Of a stretch of DNA of 64,000 bases, positions 24,803 to 36,120 are shown piece by piece (position 1 is the first letter of the stretch; the number at the start of each line of letters is the position of its first letter). The DNA is from Polyangium fumosum (lineage in GTDB: Bacteria > Myxococcota_A > Polyangia > Polyangiales > Polyangiaceae). The stretch is taken from contig NZ_SSMQ01000007.1 in assembly GCF_005144585.1 (NCBI RefSeq), forward strand, positions 124,001-188,000. Reading direction: 5' to 3'. Under the pieces are notes generated by a model that was not told where the DNA came from, did no database searches, and saw nothing but the letters and a program-made list of their open reading frames with translations. Both the position numbers and the translations under genes were made by a program.

Positions 24803-25609
24803 ATGACGTCCGCCCCGCTCGCTTCCCCGGCGCCCGTGCGTTCGCTCGCGCCGCGCGAGCACGGCGCCTACGGGCAGCTCGGTTTGCCGCTCGTCGCGGC
24901 GCTCGCCATCGGCCGGCCGGGGGTCGCGGCGTTTGGCCTGACGATCGCGTGGGTCGCGGCGTTCCTCGCGCACGAGCCGGTGCTCGTCCTGCTCGGCCAG
25001 CGGGGCAAGAAGGCCCGCGCGCAGGACGGCCCGCGCGCGGCGCGAAGGCTCGCGTGGCTCGGCGCGGCGATGGCCCTGTTTGGCGGCGTGTTTCTGGTCC
25101 TCGCGCCCGCCGAAGCGAGGCTCGGGCTCATCCCGCCGGTCGTGCTCGGGCTCGTCGTGATGGCGTTCGTCTGGCGCAAGGAAGAGAAGACGGCGGCGGG
25201 CGAGATCATCGCGGCGGCGGCGCTCTCGGGGGCGGGTTTTCCGGTGGCGCTCGCGGGCGGGGTCGCGCTGGTTCCCGCGGCCGTGGCCTGGGCCGTCTGG
25301 ACGACGGCGTTCCTCATGTCGACGTTCGCGGTGCGCGCCGTGATCGCACGAGCAAAACACGAGGGGCGGGCGACGCTCGTTGCCGCGTATGTCACGACGA
25401 TCGGGCTCGGCGCGGCGGCCGTACTCCTCGCGCTCCGGGACATGCTCCCGCGCGCCGTGCCGATCGCGCTCGCGCCTTTCGTGGTGCTCTCGCTCGGGGT
25501 GCTCGTGTTCCCGGTCCACACGCGGCATTTGCGCCGCATCGGGTGGGGGCTCATCGGGGCGAGCGTGGCGACGCTCGGAATCCTGGTCGCCACGCTCCGC
25601 GGCGCCTAG
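24803..25609 (+). CDS. YwiC-like integral membrane protein
   Basis: 268 residues with about seven to eight membrane segments. The N-terminal signature SLAPREHGAYGQLGLPLVAAL is typical of the YwiC-like family (REHGAYG), whose role is not established. The C-terminal VFPVHTRHLRRIGWGLI loop is also characteristic. The ATG at 24803 is preferred because GGGGGAAGG lies just upstream; an in-frame ATG at 24791 would overlap that site. The end overlaps the convergent gene by 4 bp. Confidence 0.75.
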   Translation: MTSAPLASPAPVRSLAPREHGAYGQLGLPLVAALAIGRPGVAAFGLTIAWVAAFLAHEPVLVLLGQRGKKARAQDGPRAARRLAWLGAAMALFGGVFLVLAPAEARLGLIPPVVLGLVVMAFVWRKEEKTAAGEIIAAAALSGAGFPVALAGGVALVPAAVAWAVWTTAFLMSTFAVRAVIARAKHEGRATLVAAYVTTIGLGAAAVLLALRDMLPRAVPIALAPFVVLSLGVLVFPVHTRHLRRIGWGLIGASVATLGILVATLRGA

Positions 25610-26208
25610 TTTTCCTGACAATCGAGCTTTTGCGTGCTGCACTGCGTGTCGATGCACGCCTGGCAATCGGGCGTCGTCGTGGTGCCGGTGCAGTGGGAGT
25701 TATCCTGGCAAACGGCCGCGCAGGCATCCACGCAGGCGCATTGCTTCAGCGTCTGGAAGGCCACGAGGGCTGCGCCCTGGCAAACGTCGGCCTCCGTGGC
25801 GCCGAGCGTGGACATGCCTTGCGCGCACGAGAGGCACGCCCCGCCGTCGCCCGCGTCCGGCGTCTCCTCCCAGGCGTTGCCGTCGACGCCGTCGCAGTTC
25901 TGATCGATCCCGTCGCCCTTGGGATCGTCCTGCTCGGGGTGGATGTCCTTGTTGTCGTTGTTGCAATCGTAGCCGGGGCAAAACCCGTCGCCGTCCTTGT
26001 CATCGACCGCATCACACGGAGGAAGCCCATAACAAGCCATGAGCGTGACGGCCATGGCCCCGCCCGTCGCCAAAGCCGCGAGGCTCTTTCCAAAGCCCGC
26101 GAGCGCCGAAGGAGCCTTCTCTTCCGTGGGCGCCGCCGCGCCGCAGTGAGGACAGCGCGAAGCCGACCCGGGGACGAAACCTTCACAAGATACACAAGTC
26201 TTCAACAT
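25606..26208 (-). CDS. Zinc-ribbon / MopE-type metal-binding membrane protein
   Basis: 200 residues. The N-terminal 26 residues are a zinc ribbon (CVSC and CPHC). A hydrophobic helix follows (about 37-58, ALATGGAMAVTLMAC). A MopE-like metal-binding motif comes next (DKDGDGFCPGYDCNNDNKDI, GDGIDQNCDGVDGN). A C-terminal domain with about ten cysteines (QCACVDACAAVCQ) ends the protein. The order suggests a cytoplasmic zinc ribbon anchored by one helix to an external calcium- or copper-binding, disulfide-rich domain. The start has no obvious ribosome site. The gene is divergent from the hybrid kinase. Confidence 0.7.
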   Translation of the reverse strand: MLKTCVSCEGFVPGSASRCPHCGAAAPTEEKAPSALAGFGKSLAALATGGAMAVTLMACYGLPPCDAVDDKDGDGFCPGYDCNNDNKDIHPEQDDPKGDGIDQNCDGVDGNAWEETPDAGDGGACLSCAQGMSTLGATEADVCQGAALVAFQTLKQCACVDACAAVCQDNSHCTGTTTTPDCQACIDTQCSTQKLDCQEN

Positions 26209-26288
26209 GCAGGGAAGGCTGTCATGCACACGGGGGCGGGCGCAAGCGAAACGCGGCCTCTGCGGCGTAGCCCGAGCGTCGCTCACGC

Positions 26289-26317
26289 TTGACGGCCCGA
26301 CGAGGTTCTTCTCTATT
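26289..26317 (+). promoter_or_regulatory. Candidate sigma-70 promoter of the hybrid kinase/radical SAM operon
   Basis: TTGACG (26289-26294) and TCTATT (26312-26317) are 17 bp apart. The predicted start is near 26324, about 44 bp before the kinase ATG. This is one of the better -35 boxes in the window. It is pattern evidence only. Confidence 0.42.
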
Positions 26318-26367
26318 GGAGACTTCCCCCTCGCGCCGATCCTCCACGATCCGAAGGGGCCGCACCC

Positions 26368-29772
<3,405 letters not shown>

Positions 29773-29802
29773 AGCGAGATCGGTGGTACTCTGAGCGCCG
29801 CC

Positions 29803-31047
29803 ATGCCCCTTCGCCGCGTCCCCGTGCTCCCCGACGACGACCATCCCGCGTACGTCGTCTGGGAACTCACGCTCCGCTGCGACCAGCCCTGCGCCCATTG
29901 CGGATCTCGCGCCGGAGGGCCGCGGACGACCGAGCTCGGGACCGAAGAGGCGCTCGGCGTCGTGCAACAATTGAAGGAGCGCCGCGCGCGTGAGGTCGTG
30001 CTCATCGGCGGCGAGGCGTACCTGCACGAGGGGTTTCTCGACATCGTCCGGGCCCTCAAAACCGCCGGGATCCGGCCGACGATGACCACGGGCGGCCGCG
30101 GGATCGACGCGGCGCTCGCGCGGGCCATGAAAGAAGCGGGGCTGCACAGCGTCTCGGTGAGCGTCGACGGGCTCGCGCGCGCGCACGACCTCATTCGCCG
30201 CGCGAAATCGAGCTTCGAGAGCGCCACGCGCGCGATCGGCCACCTGCGCGCGGCGGGCCTCTTCGTCGCGGCGAACACGAACGTGAACCGCGTCAATCGG
30301 GGCGACCTCGAAGCGCTCTACGAGCACCTGCGCGCGCTCGGCATCGTCGCCTGGCAGGTGCAGATCACGGCCGCCCTCGGGCGCGCCGCCGATCGCCCGG
30401 ACATGCTGCTCCAGCCCTACGACTTGCTCGACGTCGTGCCGCGCGTGGCCGCGCTGAAGCGCCGCGCCTTCCGCGACGGCATCACGCTGATGCCCGGCAA
30501 CAACCTCGGCTACTTCGGCCCCGAGGAGGCGCTCCTGCGATCCGTGAAAGAGGGCGGTCGCGACCATTTCATGGGCTGCCAGGCGGGAAGACGTGTCCTC
30601 GGCATCGAATCCGACGGCGCGGTGAAGGGTTGTCCCTCGCTTCAAAGCCATCCCTACGTCGGCGGCACGTTGCGCGAGCAGAGCCTCGGCGCGATCTGGG
30701 ACGAGGCCCCGGCCCTCGCGTTCGCGCGAAACCGCACCCCCGACGATCTATGGGGATTCTGCCGCGCCTGCCCGTTCGCCGAGGTCTGCATGGGCGGATG
30801 CACGTTCACCGCGCACGCGCTCTTCGGGCGGCCCGGGAACAACCCGTATTGCCATTTCCGCGCGCGCACGCTCGCCGCCGAAGGCAAACGCGAACGGCTC
30901 GTCCCCGCCGCGGCGGCCGAGGGGAAGCCGTTCGATCATGGTCTCTTCGAGCTCGTCGTCGAGGCGTTGGATGCCCCCGAGCCGCCGCTGGGCCCGGTGG
31001 AGGGCCTCGTTCAGATCACGCGACCGGTGAGAAAAGGGCAGGCGTAG
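29803..31047 (+). CDS. Radical SAM / SPASM peptide-maturase-like protein
   Basis: 414 residues. The radical SAM cluster motif is CDQPCAHC (C26-x3-C30-x2-C33), followed by LIGGEAYLH (GGE, SAM binding) and a TIM-barrel pattern (VSVSVDG). The C-terminal SPASM region has CQAGRRVLGIESDGAVKGCP (about 259-278), then CRACPFAEVCMGGC and a final CHFRA. This binds two further Fe-S clusters. SPASM enzymes modify peptides or proteins, as in sactipeptide or mycofactocin maturation. No precursor peptide gene fits in the 30-bp gap to the kinase, and the downstream gene is convergent. Co-transcription with the kinase is likely. The substrate is unknown. Confidence 0.85.
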   Translation: MPLRRVPVLPDDDHPAYVVWELTLRCDQPCAHCGSRAGGPRTTELGTEEALGVVQQLKERRAREVVLIGGEAYLHEGFLDIVRALKTAGIRPTMTTGGRGIDAALARAMKEAGLHSVSVSVDGLARAHDLIRRAKSSFESATRAIGHLRAAGLFVAANTNVNRVNRGDLEALYEHLRALGIVAWQVQITAALGRAADRPDMLLQPYDLLDVVPRVAALKRRAFRDGITLMPGNNLGYFGPEEALLRSVKEGGRDHFMGCQAGRRVLGIESDGAVKGCPSLQSHPYVGGTLREQSLGAIWDEAPALAFARNRTPDDLWGFCRACPFAEVCMGGCTFTAHALFGRPGNNPYCHFRARTLAAEGKRERLVPAAAAEGKPFDHGLFELVVEALDAPEPPLGPVEGLVQITRPVRKGQA

Positions 31048-31049
31048 GG

Positions 31050-31442
31050 CTACGGAATTCGCTCGAGGTTGCCCAACGGGTGCGTTGGCTTTTTGTACGT
31101 GGCCCTGAATGTCGCCGACGCCGCGTCGACGACACTTTCCAGGCAATAGTAGGTGTTATCGAGGGGCATGCAGTCGCCCACATCGATCGTGAACCCTGGC
31201 GGCTGGTGGCTTTGGCCCCACCACTCTTTTTCGCCGAGCGCTGACTCGGGCACGCCGCAAGCAAAGTGCATGAGTGCACGAGGCGCTCGACTGGCGCCAT
31301 ACGCCTCGTACGCCTCGTCAAGGAGGACGTGACAACCGTTGATGCGCGCGACCTTGCCCTTTTCCACAGTAACGACAGGAGACTCCGTCCGTGCGCAGGC
31401 CCCGAGGACGACAGCGGTGATCAGAAGGAAGGCAGTTCGCAT
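31050..31442 (-). CDS. Small lipoprotein, unknown function
   Basis: 130 residues. Signal peptide and lipobox VVLGAC. The mature part has four cysteines (GCH, FAC, DCM, YCL) and a mixed charged sequence (EEYG-type helices, QPPGFTIDVGDCM). I recognise no domain. The start at 31442 was chosen as the ATG that places the hydrophobic core right after the n-region. It lies 17 bp downstream of the Cys-rich lipoprotein gene on the same strand. The local sequence is clearly less G+C-rich than its neighbours, which suggests acquisition or weak selection. It is convergent with the radical SAM gene (2-bp gap). Confidence 0.62.
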   Translation of the reverse strand: MRTAFLLITAVVLGACARTESPVVTVEKGKVARINGCHVLLDEAYEAYGASRAPRALMHFACGVPESALGEKEWWGQSHQPPGFTIDVGDCMPLDNTYYCLESVVDAASATFRATYKKPTHPLGNLERIP

Positions 31443-31459
31443 GATTCTTGTGCTCGACA

Positions 31460-31687
31460 TCAACGACACGTATTGAAGGATACTTTACCGCTACAGTTGT
31501 CGCATGTCCTACGCTGCTCTGCGCAGCAATCGGCGCAACTGGACCCGCTCGTACCGCTACAACTGTTGTAACAGAGGGGCGTTTGCTCTGCGCACCAGTT
31601 CGGAGGCATGCACTGCGTCGCCGTCACCGACGACCCACACCCCGTCCCCACCACCGCGCCCCCAAACAGCAGCAACAGCAAGCGCAT
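31460..31687 (-). CDS. Cys-rich mini-lipoprotein (11 Cys in 75 residues)
   Basis: 75 residues. MRLLLLLFGGAVVGTGC is a compact lipoprotein signal. The mature part is almost entirely a disulfide-like module (CMPPNWC, CYNSC, CADCC, CDNC) ending in NTCR. A GAGGGTGG tract precedes the ATG on the coding strand. The frame stays open upstream through the 21-bp repeat array, but the signal peptide makes 31687 the sensible start. This could be a small surface or toxin-like protein; nothing identifies its function. G+C is lower than in surrounding genes. Confidence 0.6.
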   Translation of the reverse strand: MRLLLLLFGGAVVGTGCGSSVTATQCMPPNWCAEQTPLCYNSCSGTSGSSCADCCAEQRRTCDNCSGKVSFNTCR

Positions 31688-32062
31688 ACCACCACCCTCG
31701 CCCCTGCACACGGTTACCATACCCACAGGGACCGGATCAACAGTTAGCTTCGTTGTTCGTACAGGATACTCTGTTCGTTGCACGGCACCCGCTAACGGCG
31801 GGTCGGCTTCCGCGAACGGCGGCATGGCTTCCGCGAACGGCGGCATGGCTTCCGCGAACGGCGGCATGGCTTCCGCGAACGGCGGCATGGCTTCCGCGAA
31901 CGGCGGCATGGCTTCCGCGAACGGCGGCATGACGTCCGCGAACGGCGGCATGACGTCCGCGAACGGCGGCATGACGTCCGCGAACGGCGGCATGGCTTCC
32001 GCGAACGGCGGCATGGCTTCCACGAACGGCGGGACGTCACCCGCGAACGGCGAGACGGAAAA
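31688..32062. other. Intergenic region holding the minisatellite
   Basis: 375 bp without a convincing gene. The left 109 bp is the upstream region of the Cys-rich lipoprotein and is comparatively A/T-rich. The rest is the 21-bp repeat array described separately and the 3' end of the flavin monooxygenase gene. Frames read through the array in several registers, but none has a start site or composition that I trust. Confidence 0.7.
31797..32048. repeat. 21-bp minisatellite, 12 units
   Basis: Twelve head-to-tail units of 21 bp with core GGCATGGCTTCCGCGAAC preceded by GGC. Units 2-6 are identical. Units 7-9 share ATGACGTCC in place of ATGGCTTCC. Units 10-11 return to the first type (11 has one change), and units 1 and 12 are diverged edges. 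CCG-CGAA-CGG in each unit could form a small hairpin. Identical neighbours and block-wise variants indicate recent slippage or unequal exchange. Confidence 0.95.
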
Positions 32063-33061
32063 TCAGCCGTGAAGCTCCCGGAGCAGCGTATACGAGCGGT
32101 TGCGCGCCGCCGCGTCCGGCACCGCGCAGAGCACCATCAGCTCGTCGGCGCGGGTGGCTTCGAGGAGCTTGTCGAGCTGCTCGCGCACGGACGCCGGGCC
32201 GCCGACGATGTTCTGCGCGAACCAGTGTTCGACGAAGGCTCGCTCCTCCGGCGCCCACGGATACGCCTCGGCCTCCTCGATCGTCGGATAAGGCTCGCGC
32301 TTGCCCTGGCGCACGCGCAGGAACGCGAGCGCGCCCGGGAGCGCGATGCGCCGCGCCTCGGCGTCCGTATCGGCGACGATCACGATGGCGCCGATCATCG
32401 CTTCGGGCTGGGCCAGCACCGCCGAAGGGGTGAACGACTTTCGGTAGAGGTCGAGGGCAGGCAACGTATTCGCCTGGCTGAAATGGTGGGCGAACGCGAA
32501 CGGCAAGCCGCGCCGGCCCGCCAGACGCGCGCTGTAGCCGCTCGACCCGAGCAGCCAGATCGGCGGCTCGTTGCCGAGCGCCGGGACGGCGCGAATGCCA
32601 TGGTAGGCGTGATCGTCGCTGAATTGGCCACGGAAAAACCCATAAAGCTCGTCGAGCATCACGGGCAGGCCGTCGCCCGTCGTCGGATCCTCGCGGCTCA
32701 GCGCCGACGCCGTGAGCGGGTCCGTCCCCGGGGCGCGGCCGATCCCGAGGTCGATACGGCCCGGGAAGAGCGCCTCCAGCGTGCCGAATTGCTCCGCGAT
32801 CACGAGCGGCGCGTGGTTCGGCAGCATCACGCCGCCGGAGCCGACACGAATCGTCGACGTCGCAGCCGCGATGCGCGCAATCAGCACCGCAGGCGCCGCG
32901 GACGCGATGCCCGGCATGGCGTGATGCTCGGCGAACCAATGCCGCCGGTATCCGAGCGCCTCGACGTGGCGCGAAAGATCGATGCTCTCGGCAAAAGCCT
33001 CGCTCGCGTTGGATCCCCGCCGAACAGGCGCCAGGTCGAGAACGGAGAGCGGAATTCCCAT
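32063..33061 (-). CDS. LLM-class flavin-dependent monooxygenase (luciferase-like)
   Basis: 332 residues. The N-terminus [10 protein letters not shown], then [37 protein letters not shown]-type strands, and [17 protein letters not shown] are the hallmarks of the bacterial luciferase-like family (MsnO8 subgroup). [20 protein letters not shown] follows. It uses reduced FMN from a separate reductase; the substrate is not predictable. Two adjacent ATGs occur (33064, 33061); the second is better spaced from GAGG (7 nt). It is last in an operon with the unknown protein, the RsbR-type protein and the hydrolase. Confidence 0.85.
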   Translation of the reverse strand: MGIPLSVLDLAPVRRGSNASEAFAESIDLSRHVEALGYRRHWFAEHHAMPGIASAAPAVLIARIAAATSTIRVGSGGVMLPNHAPLVIAEQFGTLEALFPGRIDLGIGRAPGTDPLTASALSREDPTTGDGLPVMLDELYGFFRGQFSDDHAYHGIRAVPALGNEPPIWLLGSSGYSARLAGRRGLPFAFAHHFSQANTLPALDLYRKSFTPSAVLAQPEAMIGAIVIVADTDAEARRIALPGALAFLRVRQGKREPYPTIEEAEAYPWAPEERAFVEHWFAQNIVGGPASVREQLDKLLEATRADELMVLCAVPDAAARNRSYTLLRELHG

Positions 33062-33077
33062 CATTGCACCTCGATCC

Positions 33078-34184
33078 TCAGGGCAAGGGCGGCGGCACCA
33101 GCGGCACGAGCGCCCGCAGTTCGTCTTCAAGGAACGTTTCGACCCCCCGCCGCGCATCCTTCCCCGCCCCCTCGTCCCCGAGGTCCGCGGCCACCGCGTC
33201 GTGCCGGAACGCAAGCTCGCTCCGCCGCACGTACGAAGGATCCGAGCGCAACGCCGCGGCCCACGAAAGAGCGAGCGCCGCCTCGCGTTGCTTCTTGTCG
33301 AGCGAATGCTTCTTCGCCAGCACCACCTTGCCGCCCACGTTCACCGCCGTAATCGCCTCCGTGCGGTGGTTCATGGGCAACGTCAGCTTCGCCGCCGCGA
33401 CCGCGAGCTCGTCGCTCGCCTCTTCGCCATCCAGCACGTATCGAATCGCATCCACGCACGGCGCGCCGAACGCCCGCGCCGCCTCGATGCGCTGCCGCGC
33501 CTCCCCGTGCGCCGCCGTGATCTCCTCGGCCGGGAGCGCGGTCTTTTTGCCGATCACCAGCACCGCCTGCTCCTCACGCGGGTCGACGCCCTCCAGCATC
33601 GCCGCGTAAAACGCGCCCCGCAGCACGGCCCGCGCGACCTTCGGGGGCAAGCCCTCGGGCACGTCGAGCGCCTCGGCCCGCACCGGCTCCTCCTTCACGA
33701 GCGCGCGCTCGTCCTCCTCGGGCAACCCGAGCGACGCGATGAAGCAGCCGCGTTGCGACTTCGCCTCCATCTGGAACGTGCCCGTCGCCCCGAGCACCGC
33801 CGCGAGCGCGCGCGCCGCGAACCCGCCGAACGCCTTCACCCGCGCCACGTCCTTCTCGCTCGGCTTCGACGTGAAGAGCGACCGCACGCCACGCGCGCCG
33901 CCTTCGAGCGAGATCCCCTCGTCGATCACGTCCGCCATCGCGAGCCAGCGCAGCGGCTGGATCGGGGCCATCGCCACGGTCATCCGCACGAGCCACGTGT
34001 CCCACGCGCCGAGGTGCTCGCCGGGCGCCCCACGCGCGGCCGCCTGGAGCACAGGCGCGCGGCGCTTCGCGAGGGCACGCAGGGTGCCGTCGTCGAGGCG
34101 GGCGGTCGAGGCAATCGCAAAAAACACGTCGTCGCAAAGGCTGCGCGCGGCGTTCACCAGGCAGATGTTCGGCGGGAGGGCCAC
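33078..34184 (-). CDS. Hypothetical protein in the hydrolase/RsbR operon
   Basis: About 368 residues from the GTG at 34184, which lies 13 bp after the stop of the RsbR-type gene. No good ribosome site is seen, so a slightly later GTG is possible. I recognise no family. It is mostly helical, with [20 protein letters not shown] near the middle, [20 protein letters not shown], and a C-terminal stretch with [20 protein letters not shown]. No signal peptide or membrane segment is present. Its place between a stressosome-type regulator and a flavin monooxygenase (16-bp gap) argues for a linked task, but none can be assigned. Confidence 0.62.
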   Translation of the reverse strand: MALPPNICLVNAARSLCDDVFFAIASTARLDDGTLRALAKRRAPVLQAAARGAPGEHLGAWDTWLVRMTVAMAPIQPLRWLAMADVIDEGISLEGGARGVRSLFTSKPSEKDVARVKAFGGFAARALAAVLGATGTFQMEAKSQRGCFIASLGLPEEDERALVKEEPVRAEALDVPEGLPPKVARAVLRGAFYAAMLEGVDPREEQAVLVIGKKTALPAEEITAAHGEARQRIEAARAFGAPCVDAIRYVLDGEEASDELAVAAAKLTLPMNHRTEAITAVNVGGKVVLAKKHSLDKKQREAALALSWAAALRSDPSYVRRSELAFRHDAVAADLGDEGAGKDARRGVETFLEDELRALVPLVPPPLP

Positions 34185-34197
34185 GGCCGGGGTTTTA

Positions 34198-35193
34198 TCA
34201 GAAGGACCGCGCCTTCGAAAGGTGAAGCACGCGCCGGATCGCATGCCGGAGGCCGTCGCCCAGCGTCGCAAAGGTGCGCGCGCCCAGAAAAAGCTCGCCG
34301 ATCTCCACGAACATGCGCGCCGCGTCGCCGCGCACACCGACCAGCATGCCCTCGGCCCCCACGAGCCCCGTGGCCCGCATCATCGCGCCGAGCACCCCCG
34401 CCGCGTGCGCGTCCACCACGCTGAGCCCCGTCACGTCGATGAGCACGACCCGCGCCCGATACCGCCCGATCGCGTGGAGCAACACGCCCTTCGCGTGCTC
34501 GGCCCGCTCGGGCGAGATCTCCCCGACGAGCGGCAGGAGCAGGACCCCCTCCCACACGCGGAGGACCGGCGAGGAGAGCGCGCGCAGCTCGGCGCGCTGG
34601 GCGTCGATCGTGGTGATCTTGTCTTCGAGCTCGGCGCGCTTCTCCCCGAGCTCGACCTCGAGCTCACGCTTGCGCGCCACCACCGAGCCCACGAGCTTCT
34701 CGCCGTACACGTCCGAGAGCTCGAAGATGGCCTCGTAATAGACCTCCTCGACGAGCCCGAGCGCCGCGAGCGCCTCGCGCGCGGGCCAGCGCTCCTCCGC
34801 GATCACGACGGCGACGCCCCGCTTGAACGAGAGAAACCCCCGGAGCAGCGTGGAGACGCGGAACTCGCTCGCCGCGCGCAGGCTCGTCACGTACGCGATG
34901 AACGCGCCGAGCGGCGCCCGATCGCCCGACGCGAGGACGGCGACGTTCGTCGTGATCACCCGGTCGACGAGGTCGCGCGTCTCGTCGCGCGGCCGCTTGC
35001 CCTGGAGGTCCGGCGCGAGCGCGAAGACCCAGTCCGTGCCGCGCTCCAGCACGTCCTCCCTTCGTCGCGCGAGCAAACCGAGCAGCGCGGCGAGCCCCGG
35101 CGTCTGCGCCCCCATGCGCGCCCGGACCGGCCCCGCGCGGCGCCTCTGCACCGCGGCGAGCAGCCGCGTCCGGGCACGACGCGCGCGGCTCAC
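34198..35193 (-). CDS. RsbR-type STAS regulator coupled to the alpha/beta hydrolase
   Basis: 331 residues from a GTG overlapping the hydrolase stop by 4 bp (GTGA). The N-terminal 200 residues are helical and resemble RsbRD-type globin-like sensory domains. A coiled-coil follows (about 200-220, RKRELEVELGEKRAELEDKI). A C-terminal STAS domain comes last (about 225-325, SSPVLRVWEGVLLLPLVGEI, VLIDVTGLSVVDAHAAGVLG). RsbR proteins build stressosomes and control RsbT-type kinases. Translational coupling to a hydrolase resembles the RsbQ-RsbP pair of Bacillus, where a hydrolase feeds a STAS-pathway sensor. That analogy is inference. Confidence 0.75.
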   Translation of the reverse strand: MSRARRARTRLLAAVQRRRAGPVRARMGAQTPGLAALLGLLARRREDVLERGTDWVFALAPDLQGKRPRDETRDLVDRVITTNVAVLASGDRAPLGAFIAYVTSLRAASEFRVSTLLRGFLSFKRGVAVVIAEERWPAREALAALGLVEEVYYEAIFELSDVYGEKLVGSVVARKRELEVELGEKRAELEDKITTIDAQRAELRALSSPVLRVWEGVLLLPLVGEISPERAEHAKGVLLHAIGRYRARVVLIDVTGLSVVDAHAAGVLGAMMRATGLVGAEGMLVGVRGDAARMFVEIGELFLGARTFATLGDGLRHAIRRVLHLSKARSF

Positions 35194-35972
35194 GGCCGGC
35201 GCGCGGCGAGGAAGGCTTGCAACAAGGCAGCCGTCTCCCGCGGACGCTCGACCTGCACGTAGTGCCCCGGCCCCGGCAGGTACGCGAAGCGCGCGCCCCG
35301 CACCTTCGCGACGATCTCGCCGCGGAGCGCCGCCACCGGGAGGAAGGGATCGTCGGTGCCGACGACGAGGAGCGGGGCCTTGATCGAGCCGAGCGCCTCG
35401 GCGAACCCGCCCTTGCGCCAGACGTCGAACGAGAGCCGCACGGCCTCGGGCAAGGTGCGGGCGCCGTCGTCGAGCAGCCGCTCCAGCGAGGCTGGCGAGA
35501 GCTCCTTGCAGGCCATGCCGAGGATCGTCCGCTGCACGTCGCGGTTGCCGCCGGCGCTCGAGAAGAGGCCGATCGCCTCCTCGGGCAAGGGCGCGCCGCT
35601 CGCGGGCACCGGGCAAAGCAGCACCGCGCCGTTCACGCGGTCCGGATGGTAGGCCGCGAGCCACTGGGCGATCTGCCCCCCCATGCTGTGCCCGACGACG
35701 GTGAACGACTTGATCCCCTCGGCGTCGGCGATGGCGAGGATATCGTCCGCATAACGCTGGATCGAGTAGCCCGCCTCGGGTTTGTCAGATTGCCCCGCGC
35801 CGCGCAGGTCCGGCACGATCACGCGCAGGCCGTCGCGATCGAGGTGCTCGAGCAGGTCGTCGTGGACGGCGCCCGAGACCGTCCACCCGTGGACGAGGAA
35901 CACCGCCTCGGGGCCGTCCCCGAAGCTGCGGTAAGCAATCTTGATTCCGTCGTTCGCCTGCGTGACGTGCAT
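35190..35972 (-). CDS. Alpha/beta hydrolase, possible RsbQ-like signalling hydrolase
   Basis: 260 residues. The oxyanion region is VFLVHGWTVSG, the nucleophile elbow is VVGHSMGG, the acid is in VVGTDDPFLP and the histidine in LPGPGHYVQVERP. It is a complete catalytic triad of the alpha/beta-hydrolase family. There is no signal peptide. A strong AGGAGG lies 7 nt before the ATG at 35972, which sets the start. It is first of a four-gene operon and overlaps the RsbR-type gene by 4 bp. It might be an ordinary esterase, but coupling to a stressosome protein favours a ligand-hydrolysing receptor like RsbQ. Confidence 0.82.
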   Translation of the reverse strand: MHVTQANDGIKIAYRSFGDGPEAVFLVHGWTVSGAVHDDLLEHLDRDGLRVIVPDLRGAGQSDKPEAGYSIQRYADDILAIADAEGIKSFTVVGHSMGGQIAQWLAAYHPDRVNGAVLLCPVPASGAPLPEEAIGLFSSAGGNRDVQRTILGMACKELSPASLERLLDDGARTLPEAVRLSFDVWRKGGFAEALGSIKAPLLVVGTDDPFLPVAALRGEIVAKVRGARFAYLPGPGHYVQVERPRETAALLQAFLAARRP

Positions 35973-36120
35973 GGATGCCCTCCTCTGGTCGAGAGACACC
36001 TTATGCACCCCTCCCCCGCGACTCAAGAGCGAACGCGCGTACCTTGGCGAAGAGCCCCACGTTCATCCCGAGGGGGACGCCTCCCTCTCCTCCGGGGCGA
36101 GCTCGCTTCGCAATCTCGCG

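Noticed and set aside
26258-26290. GGCGTAGCCCGAGCGTCGCTC before the kinase as another palindromic-element copy, written here only for its first half match
   Set aside because: The first ten bases match but the loop and right arm do not pair in the same way.
29773-29802. Precursor peptide gene between the kinase and the radical SAM gene
   Set aside because: The gap is only 30 bp and holds no start-stop pair.
31030-31050. GCGTAGGGCTACG at the radical SAM stop codon as a third palindromic element
   Set aside because: It shares only GCGTAG with the scoB element and lacks the CTCGT loop and outer arms.
31460-32023. Minus-strand frame running through the minisatellite into the Cys-rich lipoprotein
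   Set aside because: The internal ATG at 31687 begins a classic lipoprotein signal, and the repeat-encoded N-terminus (EAMPPFA repeats) would bury it.
31608-32072. Plus-strand frame encoding (GMASANG)n repeats
   Set aside because: No ribosome site, overlaps the lipoprotein start antisense, and unit variants are not synonymous. Kept only as a hypothesis in the findings.
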